DNA of 64,000 nt, taken from NCBI RefSeq assembly GCF_027942865.1, contig NC_134507.1, positions 5,784,026 through 5,848,025 of the forward strand. Direction: 5' to 3'. The notes under the pieces were generated by a model that ran no database searches, was not told the DNA's origin, and saw nothing but the letters and a program-made list of their open reading frames with translations. Origin of the DNA: Odontesthes bonariensis. Lineage: Eukaryota > Chordata > Actinopteri > Atheriniformes > Atherinopsidae. Below, piece after piece: positions 1-12,200 of this stretch (position 1 is its first letter; each line of letters opens with the position of its first letter). The position numbers were made by a program, and so were the translations under genes.

Positions 1-127
1 AGTATTTATTAAGTCAAGTATTTTGAATCCGGCTCTGCCGCGCTTTTTGTTTTTTTTGTGAATAAACCCTTTACCTTTTTTTGAAAGTCCGCATCCGTGT
101 CCTCCCTTAAAAACACCACCCCTGACA
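1..127 (+). mobile_element. Ty3/gypsy LTR fragment (3' part of an LTR)
   Basis: An AATAAA-like signal at about 60-66 (GTGAATAAACCC) is followed by a short stretch with phrases such as TCCGCATCCGTGTCC and an end in CCCTGACA at 127. This arrangement resembles the R-U5 end of fish gypsy LTRs, which commonly carry the poly(A) signal and finish in CA. The rest of the LTR lies outside the window. The gypsy pol remnant at 737-2480 may or may not belong to the same insertion. Recognition is by general resemblance only. Confidence 0.4.
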
Positions 128-736
128 GTATCATAGGTTATCAGGTATCAGTACAAGTACCATTCAAACTTCTATCCAGAATTTATGCAGCAGTGATAAA
201 TCAGCTAATTTAATCTTAAAGAGAGCATAACATCTTCCAAAGCCAACATTTTATTTGGCAGTTTAAAAACAGAGGGCTTTCATTTTTTTTTTTTTTTATT
301 AGATCATTGACGGTTTATTCTGAAGGATTATATCTTTGTGCACATTCCTCATATCTATTCCTATTTTGAAATGTTCATTTCCTCCGTGCATTTCGGTCAC
401 TTTTGCTTCCTGTGCTTGTTCTGTTTGTGTTTAGTTATTATTGCCTCTAGGTCTATAGATTCAGTTTTTATGGTCCTTACCAAACTGTCACGACAGCAAA
501 GTAAAGGTATCCATATCCGCATTAGCCTGGTAAAAAATGACAAAGTGCTAAATTGTCTGTAGAAATGCAGTCAGTTCTACCTCGTTCACCTGTCTCTGGA
601 GTGCACTAAGCGGTCATTCATGGGACTGCTTCTTTCAACTCTGTTCATAAAGTACCGTATGGTCAACCAAACAAAATGTGAGTTTGCCAGAGAAACCGTG
701 ACCTACCTAAACTGAGTGCTTGGAAAAGATCCCGAT
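128..736. other. Intergenic, no gene recognised
   Basis: AT-rich sequence with a poly-T run near 284-297. A short open stretch at 338-562 has no recognisable protein character. Confidence 0.5.
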
Positions 737-1031
737 GCGTCCAGTTAGGGAAAAAATCCAGGCAGTCGAAACACACTCAGTTCTGACAACCAAGAAAGAG
801 CTAATGTGCTTTCTCTGCCTCATTGGTTACTGCAGGAGTTTCACAGGAACTTTGTAGAAGCACCAGTAACTGAACTGTTTGAACTGATCGTTTGAACCCC
901 AGAATGTCAAAAAGCTTTTGAACATGTGCAACTCTCCTGTGCGCTGCACCTGCTCTGGCTGCTTCACGTTTTGAACAACAGCACAAACTCTATGTGGATT
1001 CCAGCCATGTGGGTGCAGGAGCAGTCCTTAT

Positions 1032-2128
1032 CAGAGGTGGGGACTTGGACTCGAGACTTGAGACTTGACTTGGACTCGAGTCCCGATTTTGATGACTTGA
1101 GACTTGCTTGACCAAATCAAAAAAAGACTTGGACTTGAGAGCAAAGACTTGAGACTCTACTTGGACTTAAAGTGATACTCCGGAGTAGATTCAACCTGGG
1201 GTCATTTGAACCGTGATATCCAGCCAAGTAGCTCACCCGCAGTTTTTTATCGATATTGGCTGAACATCAGCTGAGTTACTGAGTTATCCCGAATAGCTTC
1301 GTACAAGGGTTAATGGATCCTGGTCCGTATCTCCAAAATTACCACACTAAAATCACATGCCATGACACCAAACTTCTACAGTAGTACAAATATGGTCTGT
1401 ACTCACAAAGCGATGCATTTGGAAGTTTGAAAATAGTCCAGGAGTTTATTATTATCAACACAAGCCTGATAGCTTTTCTGCTGCTAAAGCTGCATCGACG
1501 TCACTTCAGGGAGCTGGGAGCTTCAAAGTAAGATGAGGGTTGATCTACTACTGTAGACAACCGCCTGAACTTCACGCCGCCCGCCACGTCACGTCACTAC
1601 GTCACGTTACCTTACGCACAGCTAACAGACCAGTGGTTCAACCTGGTCACATCTGGGTGCAGCTGGTTTTGAATGGTGTTTTTTTTTTAAGTTTCAGCAA
1701 GTTTGTGTAGAAATCAAAGGAGAAATACCTCCCAAAGTCTATTGATTTACAAATGCACTCCTGTTATCAGTCTTGGCTGGATAATTAATGCCAATATACA
1801 CAAAAAAAAGATACTAAAGATATCGCCCAATTTTTTTAATTTCAAATAGCTTTATTGGCAGAAGAAGGCAGTGCTTACATTGACGAAGCATCTAAACACA
1901 ATATTAATAAAAATAAACAAATGAATAAGTGGCAGAACATTAACAATAAAATATAAACAACTTAATTGAGGCGTGGTCATGATCCGTATCATTAATTATA
2001 ATCGATTTGTTAGGACTTGGTTGGGACTCGAAAACAAAAATCCTAGGACTTGGACTTGACTTGGACTTGAGAGCAAAGACTTGAGACTCTACTTGGACTT
2101 GCAACATAGGGACTTTCTCCCACCTCCG
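1032..2128. mobile_element. hAT-type non-autonomous element with 8-bp target duplication
   Basis: The ends are CAGAGGTGGGGAC and GTC...TCCCACCTCCG, imperfect inverted repeats starting with CAG/CGG as in hAT elements. They are flanked on both sides by GTCCTTAT (1024-1031 and 2129-2136), an 8-bp target site duplication. Removing the element rejoins the gypsy RNase H region, so this is an insertion into that older remnant. The interior has repeated GACTTGGACTTGAGA-like words at both ends (about 1033-1165 and 2030-2105). No transposase is visible. A TTAA-linked sequence (1171-1560) is nested inside. Confidence 0.8.
1171..1560 (+). mobile_element. Single arm of the TTAA foldback MITE, nested in the hAT element
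   Basis: Follows TTAA at 1167-1170 and starts AGTGATACTCCGGAGTAG. It matches the left arm of the foldback element at 35621-36013 over about 390 bp, with scattered substitutions, up to the shared CTACTGTAGACAAC near 1560. The opposite arm is not found before the hAT element resumes, so either this family also has a one-armed form or the copy is rearranged. It interrupts the hAT repeat word GAGACTCTACTTGGACTT. Confidence 0.7.
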
Positions 2129-2480
2129 GTCCTTATACAGGATGATGATCTGTGAATAGAAAGATCTGTAAGCTTTCTCATGGAAAAGTTACACCCTTAC
2201 CAGTTCAGCCACTCTGTTATCAAAAGACAAGTCGTGGCTCTAATTACGGCTTCAAAACATTGTGACATTCATGTAGTAGGTAGCACAGTGATTGTATATA
2301 CTGACCACAATCCATTAACCTTAAACTTGTTGCGGTGTCAGAACCACAGGCTAATTCGGTTATCTCTGCTCCTGCAGTCCTTCTTCTTAGACATCCATAA
2401 CGTAAAGAGAACTGACCACATTGTGGTGGGTGGGTTTTCTCTGAGTCACTACGAACGGTCACGTCCAAATTCTGTGCCTG

Positions 2481-5400
2481 TCTTTTGTTCTCCTTTTTTT
2501 CTAATTATTTAAAAGCCTCCTAGGTGCACCGGTTCCTGAGATGGAAAGTATTAGAAGGAATGCCTGTCAGTGGGACTATAACACGATTATTTCACACTTT
2601 GGTCACGGTTTTGGTAGGTTAATTATTTCCATTTTACCATTATGTATGCAGAACTGTCATTTTTTTTGCTGGGAATGCCTTCTGGGCTTCAGTTCTTGAG
2701 GAGAAGGATGTAATAGTCATTTGATAGTTTGATGCTCTTCTATCAATATCAACTTATTCCATTTCTATATTGCGGCAGCTGGAGGCAGATCTAGGTGTTG
2801 CCTAAATGAGACACTATAAAACCCTGTCTGACCACTCTTTATTTTTTATGCCTAACTGTTAATGCATTGATTATCTGATTGCCATATCTCGTAGTTTTTC
2901 CTGTTCATGTTGCATAATTATATTGTTTTAAAATGAATATATTTATTCATTGCTTTCTATCTGCATCTCTCCTTTTGTCTTGGCTTCTGAGCTAAACTGT
3001 TACAAGACCGTGAGAAGAATCCATGTCTTGGAAATGGTAGAAACGTTCGCAGCACTGCTAACAGTCATGGCCTAAATCAGCTTTAAAGATACAGAATATG
3101 CATTTGAATGGTTTCTTTTAAAATCTTTGTTACATAAAATGAGGCAGATTCTGAGGCAGGCTGATCTGTCAGAACATAAAGCAGAACTGTAGCAAACAAA
3201 TATGTTTTAGTTCTACTATCTTTAACCTTCTAACACTAGCTGTCCCCAAAACTAGTGCAGAAAGTGTCCTTTGGTTGAAGCAGACTAAATATTTATGAAG
3301 CAAAGCAGAACTTTGGATTGTGCTTGAAAAATTGGCTGTAGCAGAGATATTCAAAAAGTTCTATACAAAACTGCACCCAGCAAGGGGCGCTCATGTTCCA
3401 GATATCAACACAACTCTTAAAAACCAACTCTTCCGAAGCCTAAAAAGAAGAATGGAAGCAGCATATAAAGTGCAATGAACAAAGCATGCATCTGTGGACA
3501 TTTAAAATGTGTTTTCATTCATATGCCTCACAATCTAATCAATGTCAACCTAGTGATGTCCGACCCATGATGAACACCAATGTCGTGTTTCCAGAAATAA
3601 ACTGAGCAAAAGTTATTTACACAAATTCACTCTGCAGCACATCTGACATTTGCCAAGTTAAACCCCCCAAGCCAGTTTATTGACACAGTAAACACATTTA
3701 TTGAGAAGAGAGGAGCATCACTGGCAGAATGCATTGGTGGCTGTGGCACTTAGGTCCTGGATCCTGAGGGTGGACCTTCACACAACATAAGCAAGCAAAA
3801 CTGTCGGAGAGACGAAGGCTGTTCACCCTGCAGTCGTCTCTGCTGCTCAAACAACAGTTATACAACACAGGCTGGGACGGAGAGCAGGAGCACCTTTTAC
3901 ATTAAAGCTTTAATTAATCATATCTAACAAATTCATAGTAAGAGTTGGCACCTTTGATTAACATATTTTTCAAAAAGTTTGAAAAAGCAAATAGAAATGC
4001 ATAAAAATCAAGAGGAACTGATGTAATTAATGTTTGGTTTGCAAGGAAAGTTAAGTCACAACCTTAAGTTTTCACCTATTGCACCTACGATAAACATGTA
4101 AGCTTGGAACCGTTGCATACGCTTTGGGGGATCATAGATATTTAAGCTACTCTCTAAATCCTAGTAAACTACTTATCTTTTCAGCATCTCTTTAAACTGT
4201 TGTAGAATGGGACTGTACTACAAAAATGAATGATTACTTATAGAATAACAGAAAATAAAATGTAAACAAACGTAAATTTGTTTGTGTTTCAACGTCTTGA
4301 TAACCACCCGCCCATTTTTCAAGTACGAATTAATAGCTGTTCCAATAAAAATGTTTATTTTTTTTGTAGAATATGATAGAGGGGACATCTGTAGAATGAA
4401 GGTTCAAAGGCTGTAACATAACAGCCAAAAAGTAAAGTTTAGAGGGGGGGGGTATATAATGCTTTATATGCCATAGTATTCTGTTTGTTTTCGGAAAACA
4501 GAATTTAGAATATTATCAATAAATGAATTATTCAACAGCATATTAATCAGTGTAAGGTCAGTTATGAAGAATCCACAAGCTAGCGTTAGCTTTGACACTT
4601 CTTTTAGCAAGCTAATGCTGCGTAACAGCTAAAGGCCACTAATGGGTGTAAGTAGGGATAAACCAATGTGTCCTTATGAACTGGTGTCTGTAATGAAACC
4701 TACTATAATGTTGTGTATATATTGTCTGGGAAAGACTCAAGACTGTAACCTATTAGTGGCTGGTGGAAGCAATAGTGTCCCTTCTTTTTTTCCTAAAATG
4801 ATGACATCTTAGACATACCAGGGAGTCTTGTACAAGGATTTTGGTGAAATGAGGAACTCCACTCGGATAATGTGCTGTGCTTGTTGTGCCTGATGGAAGA
4901 GTGTGCATCTTCTGTGCTTCAATGAGCCATTTCTGGGACAGGGAGAGTGTTTTGACAGCATGGGAATGTGCGTTGTTGTGCTCGGAAATGAAGTGGCACC
5001 GACTGTGCTTCATGTTGTGCATTAGAAATACAGTATTGGGTCATCTCAGCCACCTGATTCTGATGAAAGTGTGCATTTGCGTCTTTGGACATTTATAAAT
5101 CAAAATATGAATCAGAGTTTAACTTCTCTTCCGAAACCTTTTTAAAGGTGATAAAAGGATAATATTGCAGCATAACAAAATTCAAACCAAAAAAAGGAAG
5201 TAATAAGCTGATAAAATATTATTTGCACTGACTGCATAAGCTGCATTCTAAAGATACAGAATCGTAAACTCTAGATAATATAGATTTTAAAAATGAATAA
5301 TAATCTTCTTCTGTTTGTTATGAAGACCTCCGCTCCATCTTAACTTACAGTATATTTTGGCATGCCACACTATAAAACAATTAACTTTTTGTTAGGCAAA

Positions 5401-6118
5401 AAAAAAAAAAAAAAAAAAGACTCAAACTTGAAGTACAGTTGTAGGTCCTTAATCTGTCATTTAAATGGCAATTCACTTTTGTTGAATTGTATTGTGGAAC
5501 CACACAGGGTGAGGTTTGGTGGTTTAATCTCCAGGTCCTCAGGTGACAAATTACAAAAGACAGACTTAGAGGGCCTTAAAATCAAAGGTTAAGCTTGGCC
5601 CTTATGTCCAAAAATGTAAGTATACTGAGAGACAGAGTCACTCAAGACAGACTTTCATTCATGTTCATGTTTGCTTAGCTGTTGTCTCTTTTGTTCTGAT
5701 ATCATAAATCAACAAATCGACAATCTTTCTGAGGCCGTAGAAATAATCCCTAATATTTAGAATTTCTCTTAAACCTGAAATGTCATTTTGTGGTCTTTTT
5801 TTTTCATATGACTGCTGTCATATAGCGACATAGTAAAGAAAAAAGAAGAAAAAAGATTAAAAATGGTTATAAAATAAGGTACATTTGAGGCAAAAGTTTT
5901 TAGAAGAAGAGAATGGCCGGGCTTTGTGCTCCTTTGGTAGAAAACTGGATCCTCAACCCCGGCGTTGGACAGCAGGAGAGTTGTAGCCTTTCAAGAGCCC
6001 TGCAGCTTAAAATTAGCTCTTGTTTTGTCCTCTTTAGTCCTCTGTCTGGCTGCCTGTGCATTTTTCTTTTGTCTTCAGTCCAGGTTTGGTTTGTGGTTGG
6101 TTGCTCTGGGTTTATGGA
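2481..6118 (-). other. Downstream flank of rhoq, possible long 3' UTR
   Basis: No coding sequence was recognised. For a minus-strand transcript, AATAAA signals would appear here as TTTATT; two lie close together at 3676-3681 and 3697-3702, about 2.4 kb past the rhoq stop. RHOQ transcripts in mammals have long 3' UTRs, so 3670-6118 could be UTR, but nothing here proves it. A 19-bp A run at about 5400-5418 and a G run near 4444 are low complexity. Confidence 0.35.
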
Positions 6119-6280
6119 TCACGTGATCAGACAGCAGTTGATACAGCGGGGTCCCAGCCTTCTCTTCAGAGATCCTTTCTTTCTCTTGGGGGCCAGGATG
6201 GCAATGATGGCCTCATCGAACACCGTCTTCAGGCCCTTTTGGGTCAGTGCTGAACACTCCACATAGCAACATGCACCAAT
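6119..6280 (-). CDS. rhoq: rhoq coding exon 5 (C-terminus)
   Basis: Acceptor CCCATCAG before ATTGGTGCATG; stop TGA at 6121-6119. It encodes residues 155-207: [12 protein letters not shown], the GTPase C-terminal helix, the polybasic stretch and the prenylation box. The last residues set membrane targeting and are the most variable part among RhoQ, RhoJ and Cdc42. Confidence 0.95.
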   Translation of the reverse strand: MGACCYVECSALTQKGLKTVFDEAIIAILAPKRKKGSLKRRLGPRCINCCLIT

Positions 6281-9200
6281 CTGATGGGAAAGACAGAAGA
6301 TCAGTCACAATCCCAATTTTTGTCTTGTTCAAAGTATATTCAGAGACCACATTGGGTAGGAAGACAAAGTGTCTCTCTGTAACTCAATGCTTTGATTGGA
6401 CAGGGATAGAAGTGTAATGATATAAACTTTATAGGGCGGACCCAAATCACACTTTTTGCACTATTTATCGTATGCTTTATACAGTATGCTGAACCATATC
6501 TGAAATTACCTTATGTATGCCTATGTCTGACTTAAACTGGTTAGTTTAGAATTGAACTAAAATGACTGCCTCAGTGTATGACGTTGCAGTTTTCCTCTAT
6601 TTGGGAGTTATCGGGTCAAAGAATGGAAAGAAAGGTGCTTTTAGCGAAGTGTAGAGGGAATACATTTGATGCCGTCAGACTTTCATGTGACTATACTCGG
6701 GTTACGCCCACCGGGTGTCAAAAGCTGACAGCTGACTCCACGACTGTTTGACCGAGTGGAAAAGAAAAAGAAAGAAAAACACATCTGAAATGGAAAAGAG
6801 CTGTCATGCGATCAACTGTAGCAAGAGGACGGTTTTATCTTTTCACTGACTTCTAAAAAGCAAAGAGAAGACAGCCAAATGGATTGCTGCTATTCATGAA
6901 GACAAGTCCAGGCTTGGAAATGAAGATTTGCAGTGAACACTGTGTCCCTATGTTAGGTTAGTAAAAAAAATCATCAGTTAAAATCAGGGGTGGAAAGTAA
7001 CAAATTACATTTACTCACGTTACTGTAATTGAGTACTTTTTATGAGTGATTTGTAATTTTCTGAGTAGTTTTTGAAATTTTTACTTTTACTCGAGTACAT
7101 TTTGACCCAAGTACTTTTACATGACTCATCCTTTTTTGCATTAAGAAACTGAAAGTAATTAAGTAACTTTTACTCAAATTACATTTTATATTAAGTAATT
7201 TTGTACTTTTACTCAAGTAAATTTTGAGATGGGTAATTTTACTTTTACTCTGAGTAGAATTTAGGCAAAGTAAAGGTACTTTTACTTAATTACAATTTTT
7301 CAGTACTCTTTCCACCTCTGGTTAAAATCATGATTGTTCAAATATTTATCTAGCATTTGCCATTTCTAGTTGATGTAAATGAAATGTTTTTGATGGAAAG
7401 ATAACGAGGTAATATAAACTTTCATTTAAAAACATATTGAAACTATGCCTGCCTTGTATGAAAACTATGAGTACAAACTTGTCCGTATACAATGAGAACG
7501 TCTCTTAGGGTCTTTATTGCTATTATTTATATAATTTCCCCTTTTCGGATAAATGAAGTATTTTTTCATCTAATTTAACTGACTATTTAACATTTCATTC
7601 ATTTTCATCAGCTTAATTGCGCTGACAAATCCCTCTTTGAAGTATGACCAGATATCTAGACTTTTTCAAGCCTTCAGGCTTTGTTTGTGAATGCATAAAT
7701 GAAACACATATTTACATCTGGAAACCCAATTTCTTTTCCAGATGTTAATGTTTCTGGGATCTTTCAGTCGGTCCCTGTCAATACCGAAAGCCTTCTTTAG
7801 ATTCCAATCACTCGTTAAACTCTGGATCCCACAACTAGCGGATGCAGTCATTTTGAAGGCTTTTTGTCTGGACAGAACAGTGACTTCACTGGATTCCCTC
7901 TATACTGCTGTGGCTGTAATATAAAGCTTTAGTACATTGTCGTGAGCATCAATTGTTGAGTTGTGGAAAAAAATATGCATTTAATAGGACTGTGAGTTTG
8001 AGCCAAATGTGAAAAGTTTCCTTAAGGCACTTTGCATTCATGATAATGTACAACAAAGAGCGCCAAGAGCAGTTTCCATAGGGGTAAACTTCTCACATCT
8101 GTCTGCAGAAACGTCTACATGTGCCATTAAAACTTGCTCTATCATTTCTCTGGATGTGTTATAGTGGTGTAGGCTTCTGCGAAAGCGAAAGCAGAACTCA
8201 GCTTTATTAGATGACCATGACTATTTTGTAAGACAAGTCGTCTATGGCAACAGTTGCTCATGATGGCCAACATAAAATATTAAGAGAAACAGCACGTATT
8301 TCAGCTGATTTTCCTCTCCTGAGGCTCCTTCTTGCTTCAGAATAGTTGGTCACTCCACGAGACAAGAATTAAATTTGGTCTTACTTTGCTAAAACTTTTA
8401 AATGAATGCGCTTTGTGGGTCTTGAAAGGTTGATTTTTATACCTGCTCTTTGCCTGACAGAAGTGATAAATCCCAGACCACATTTGGTGTCTGTGTCCTA
8501 CAGACCCAAACTGAGCTGGACGTCCACGTTGACCTAGAATGCATTTCTGGACTCATTTCAAGGCACTGATTCCAAGCAATTCACTGAAGACATTACATTC
8601 ATACAGAGTTATTCCTGACACAGGAATCTAACGGGGCCCAACAGCTCAATTTGACTGAAAGTGAAAATCCAGGCTTCGCACACGGCAGCCGTAAATGATT
8701 ATTTCAACAAACGAACCTCCTTCGCTAGTTTCTGCCCTTGCTCAGTGGTGATGGTCTTCTCCTTCATGTCATTCAGTTTGGCAATGGTCTTGGGGTCATC
8801 ACGAAGATCAATCTGAAAAAAGAAAAGGGACACTTTTAACTTGATTTGTCAACACCAGATCAGACACTTTTTGGATTACTCGCTGTGTCACATAGTTGAA
8901 CGGCACAACCGACAGTGCGGTTGGTTCTTGTCCTGTTGACCCACACTTCCTGCTCTTGTGCAAAGCAATTTCACAGCCAGCCACAAGGTTCCTCACTCTT
9001 CTTTCATTCACTGCAGTGCCCAGCAAACTCGCACACCCCATTTACCAATAATAATAATAAGCAGGCAAAGTGAACGCATCCGTCTGCTGCAACCTTCATT
9101 AGCCCTTTTTCCTTACTGGTGACTCGCTGTCTTAAAGCTTGTGTGCACATATCTGCATCCAGCCGCTGAGCAGCGGCTGAGTTATGACGGGAACTGATAA

Positions 9201-12200
9201 AAGAGCAGAAAACATCAGCTGACACGAGATATAAATCAGACACCCACTATATCCTCCTCATCACCGCTGGGCCTTGGCTGCACTGGCATTTGGTTGCCAG
9301 GGAACACAGGCCGAAAAAATAAATAAATCGCCCACAAGTCTGTGAGGAGTTTTTAAAGGGCATTTGGTATTAGGAGAGGGTTTTAGGGTTCGAGATATAA
9401 CCTAATCCTAGAAAGTAATGTCAGCTCTTAAAACCTTCATGCATTTAGTAATGCATCAGTAAAACAAATAACATTGGTCCAGATGTTCTGCAGCTTCAAT
9501 GAAAAGTGAATTTGGAAGTTCTGATTTTACCTTTAAAGCTGGGAGGACTTTAACATCAGACCACAGACCTTCTACAGCGATATGAGCCGGATCAGCCTGA
9601 GCTTCCCACGAGGTTTGCACTGTTTTATTCTTATTCTGACAAAAATGTGAAAGTGAAAACTGGCCCCCTTGTTGTTATGAATCCATAGAGAATGATCACA
9701 ACATTATTGAACAGAGGTCAGCTTTTTGTTTTTGTTTTTTCAGCAAAGTCTAATACTTTACTAGTTTGACTCTGTGTCATAGAGTTCGTCAACATGTAGA
9801 ACCACAAAATAACGGACATACTGTAGTTATCAGCCAGCTGGTGAACCATGCAGAGCCACAGGGGAAGGTATGTCCCTCGGGAGGGTACAAACCATTAACC
9901 GTGAGGGTCTTAAAAGTGAAGTCAGTGCAGATGTAGCATGAACATTGGGATGCAGCGACTGCTAGTCTGGTCGATCAGCTCTGACCAGTGACCGGCATTA
10001 ATCCTGTAATATAACAATTTTTTTTGTTCAGTTCAATCAAATTAATGAAAAATCAAAAATGAATGTATGCTGTCCATTATACTTCTACGAGAGAGAATTA
10101 AAAACGTCAGATCAGACCTTAAAAAAGAAAAAAAAGTCAAATCAGAAAGCGGAATCGACCAAGAAAATTAACATTAAATTGAAACCTGTATTCTTTCCAA
10201 CTGCCAGCAGGTGGTGACCCCTGTGATTACACTTGAAAGAAGTCTGATCGCATGGAGGTCTGGGAGAAAATGACCTCATTCGATTAGCCAAACCCATAAA
10301 CATTTGATTAAAATCCTTAATTCAGCCAAATTCAAAGCTCCACAAACTATTGCTTAAGATCACAATGTGACGCCCATTTAACCAAGACCGAATATTGGAC
10401 ATGGGGCAGCACGATGCATAATTCCAGGTGAAAAATTATGTGAACAACAAATGTTAGCAAGCAAATTCCCCCTTCCGCTTTGTGAGATGATACTATTTCA
10501 CAGGTACAGTCGAAATAAACAGCCTTAATAAACAGCCTGGAATTCTTAAACATATTAAATTACCAAGCCAAAGAAAGATTTATAGAAAATGCAGTTTTAC
10601 TTTTGCCAAATTCTAATAACTCTAAACTGGATATCTGCCAAATTTGTTGCAACTACAATTAGTATTGTTAAAGTGGTGCCAGAAGCAGTGGGTGGTAACG
10701 CAGTATGTTTTCACAAGTACTGAAGTATTACTACTTAACGGTAGGGTGGGAGATCCTGGAGTTTGAGTCCAGCGAAGCTGCATTTTGAAAATACACAGGT
10801 CAAAAGTCCCAACCCTTTTCTTCACTTTCCCCCCGAAGCCACACCTTTAGAGTACATGAACGCGCAATGCTTGTTCACGGGCACGAAGGTGCACGAGCGC
10901 CGTTCTGACAGCAAGCATCGATCGTTGCTGTATTTAGTATTTAGTATATGCTAACTATACGTTTAATAATGCTAGGTGCTAGCTAAGCTGGCTCTAGTTT
11001 AGCTTCCTGCCAAGCTTCTGGGCGCGTAATTCGTTCACGGAGCAGGGTACGCACACAGGGGGGGGGGAGGAGGGGGAGGGAGGAGCAGATCGCAGTTTGA
11101 TAGACGCATCAGAATCCAATCATCGTTAACGGTCCGTTCAGTATGATTGGATAGTGTTTTTCCTAGATTGTACGTTCTAGAGGCCACTAAAACTTTTCAT
11201 ATTTGTGTCAAAACTTTTAATTAATTGGTTGCAATGGGGGTGTGAAGAGTATTTCAAGCAATATGTAAAAAAATGCTCCAGAAAAAGAACCCCTACCCCA
11301 CCTTTAAGAGAGCAAAATTATTTTGCATGTCAAGAGCTAACCTGGGTCCCAATGAGCAGGTAGGGGACGCTGGGCGCATACTCCTGCAACTCAGGCACCC
11401 ATTCCTCACGCACATTCTGGAAACTGGCCGGGTTGACCACCGAGAAGCAGATTAGGAAGACATCGGTCATCGGATAGGACAAAGGCCTCAGGCGGTCGTA
11501 GTCCTCCTGGGAGAAGAGAGAACAAGTTATGTTAACATCCGAGATCAGAAACCAGACATCTGCTTCTTGACATGTCAGAAACTATCGTACATCAATTATT
11601 AAAGCGTGAAAACAGATCAGTTCAGAACGGAGAGGCTTCTGCTCCTCACTGGTGAGCTTAGCTCGCCGTTCCATACGAATGAAGAGGGGTGTTATGGCTG
11701 GAGTTATACGCATTAAAAAGCTGCAGGAGAAGAACTCTGCGTGAGAGTTGTGCTTTGCCCTTTCTAGCGAAGGCGCTTCAGGATTATTTAAGGTTTTCAG
11801 TCCTTTAATACGGGCTGAGCACATGACAGTGCCACGAGACGCCGACAGCCAAACACGCTGTCGCCTCCGATATTTAGGGGTTTGAAATGGGTAACTCACA
11901 GATGCCAGACTGCCCCTTTGTGCATGGGATCAGGCTCTTCCTTGTTCTCACCAAAGATAAACCCTTTTCAACACTGTCTGACTTGCACGCATATTAATAT
12001 TCATGACCCATCTCATTTCTTCTGCTGACGGTACATGGCCTTTAAGCCTCTGGCATGCAGACACATAGAATCAATGGATCTCTAGTAATTACATATGACT
12101 CAACCAGACCAAGTAGATCATCCTCACTTTCTTGCCTTGGAAATGTTCTATTAGCAACCCAAAAATCAAAGCAAATTGGATACAATGACTGACTGTGCTG

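Larger units (their letters stand above)
737..2480 (+). pseudogene. Ty3/gypsy pol remnant (RT thumb and RNase H), interrupted
   Basis: Two blocks of degenerate gypsy pol lie in the same orientation. Block 1 (737-1031) reads as the end of the reverse transcriptase and start of RNase H: an FLCLIGYCRSF stretch corresponds to the family's FLG..GYYR.F, followed by an ECQKAFEHV stretch matching the usual C.KAFE.. segment. Block 2 (2129-2480) continues the RNase H: KLHPYQFSHSVIKRQVVAL, then VIVYTDHNPLTL, which is the family's VYTDHNPL hallmark, then RLSLLLQ. The blocks contain stops and are separated by a transposon at 1032-2128. No protease, integrase or intact frame was seen. It is a dead fragment. 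Confidence 0.75.
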
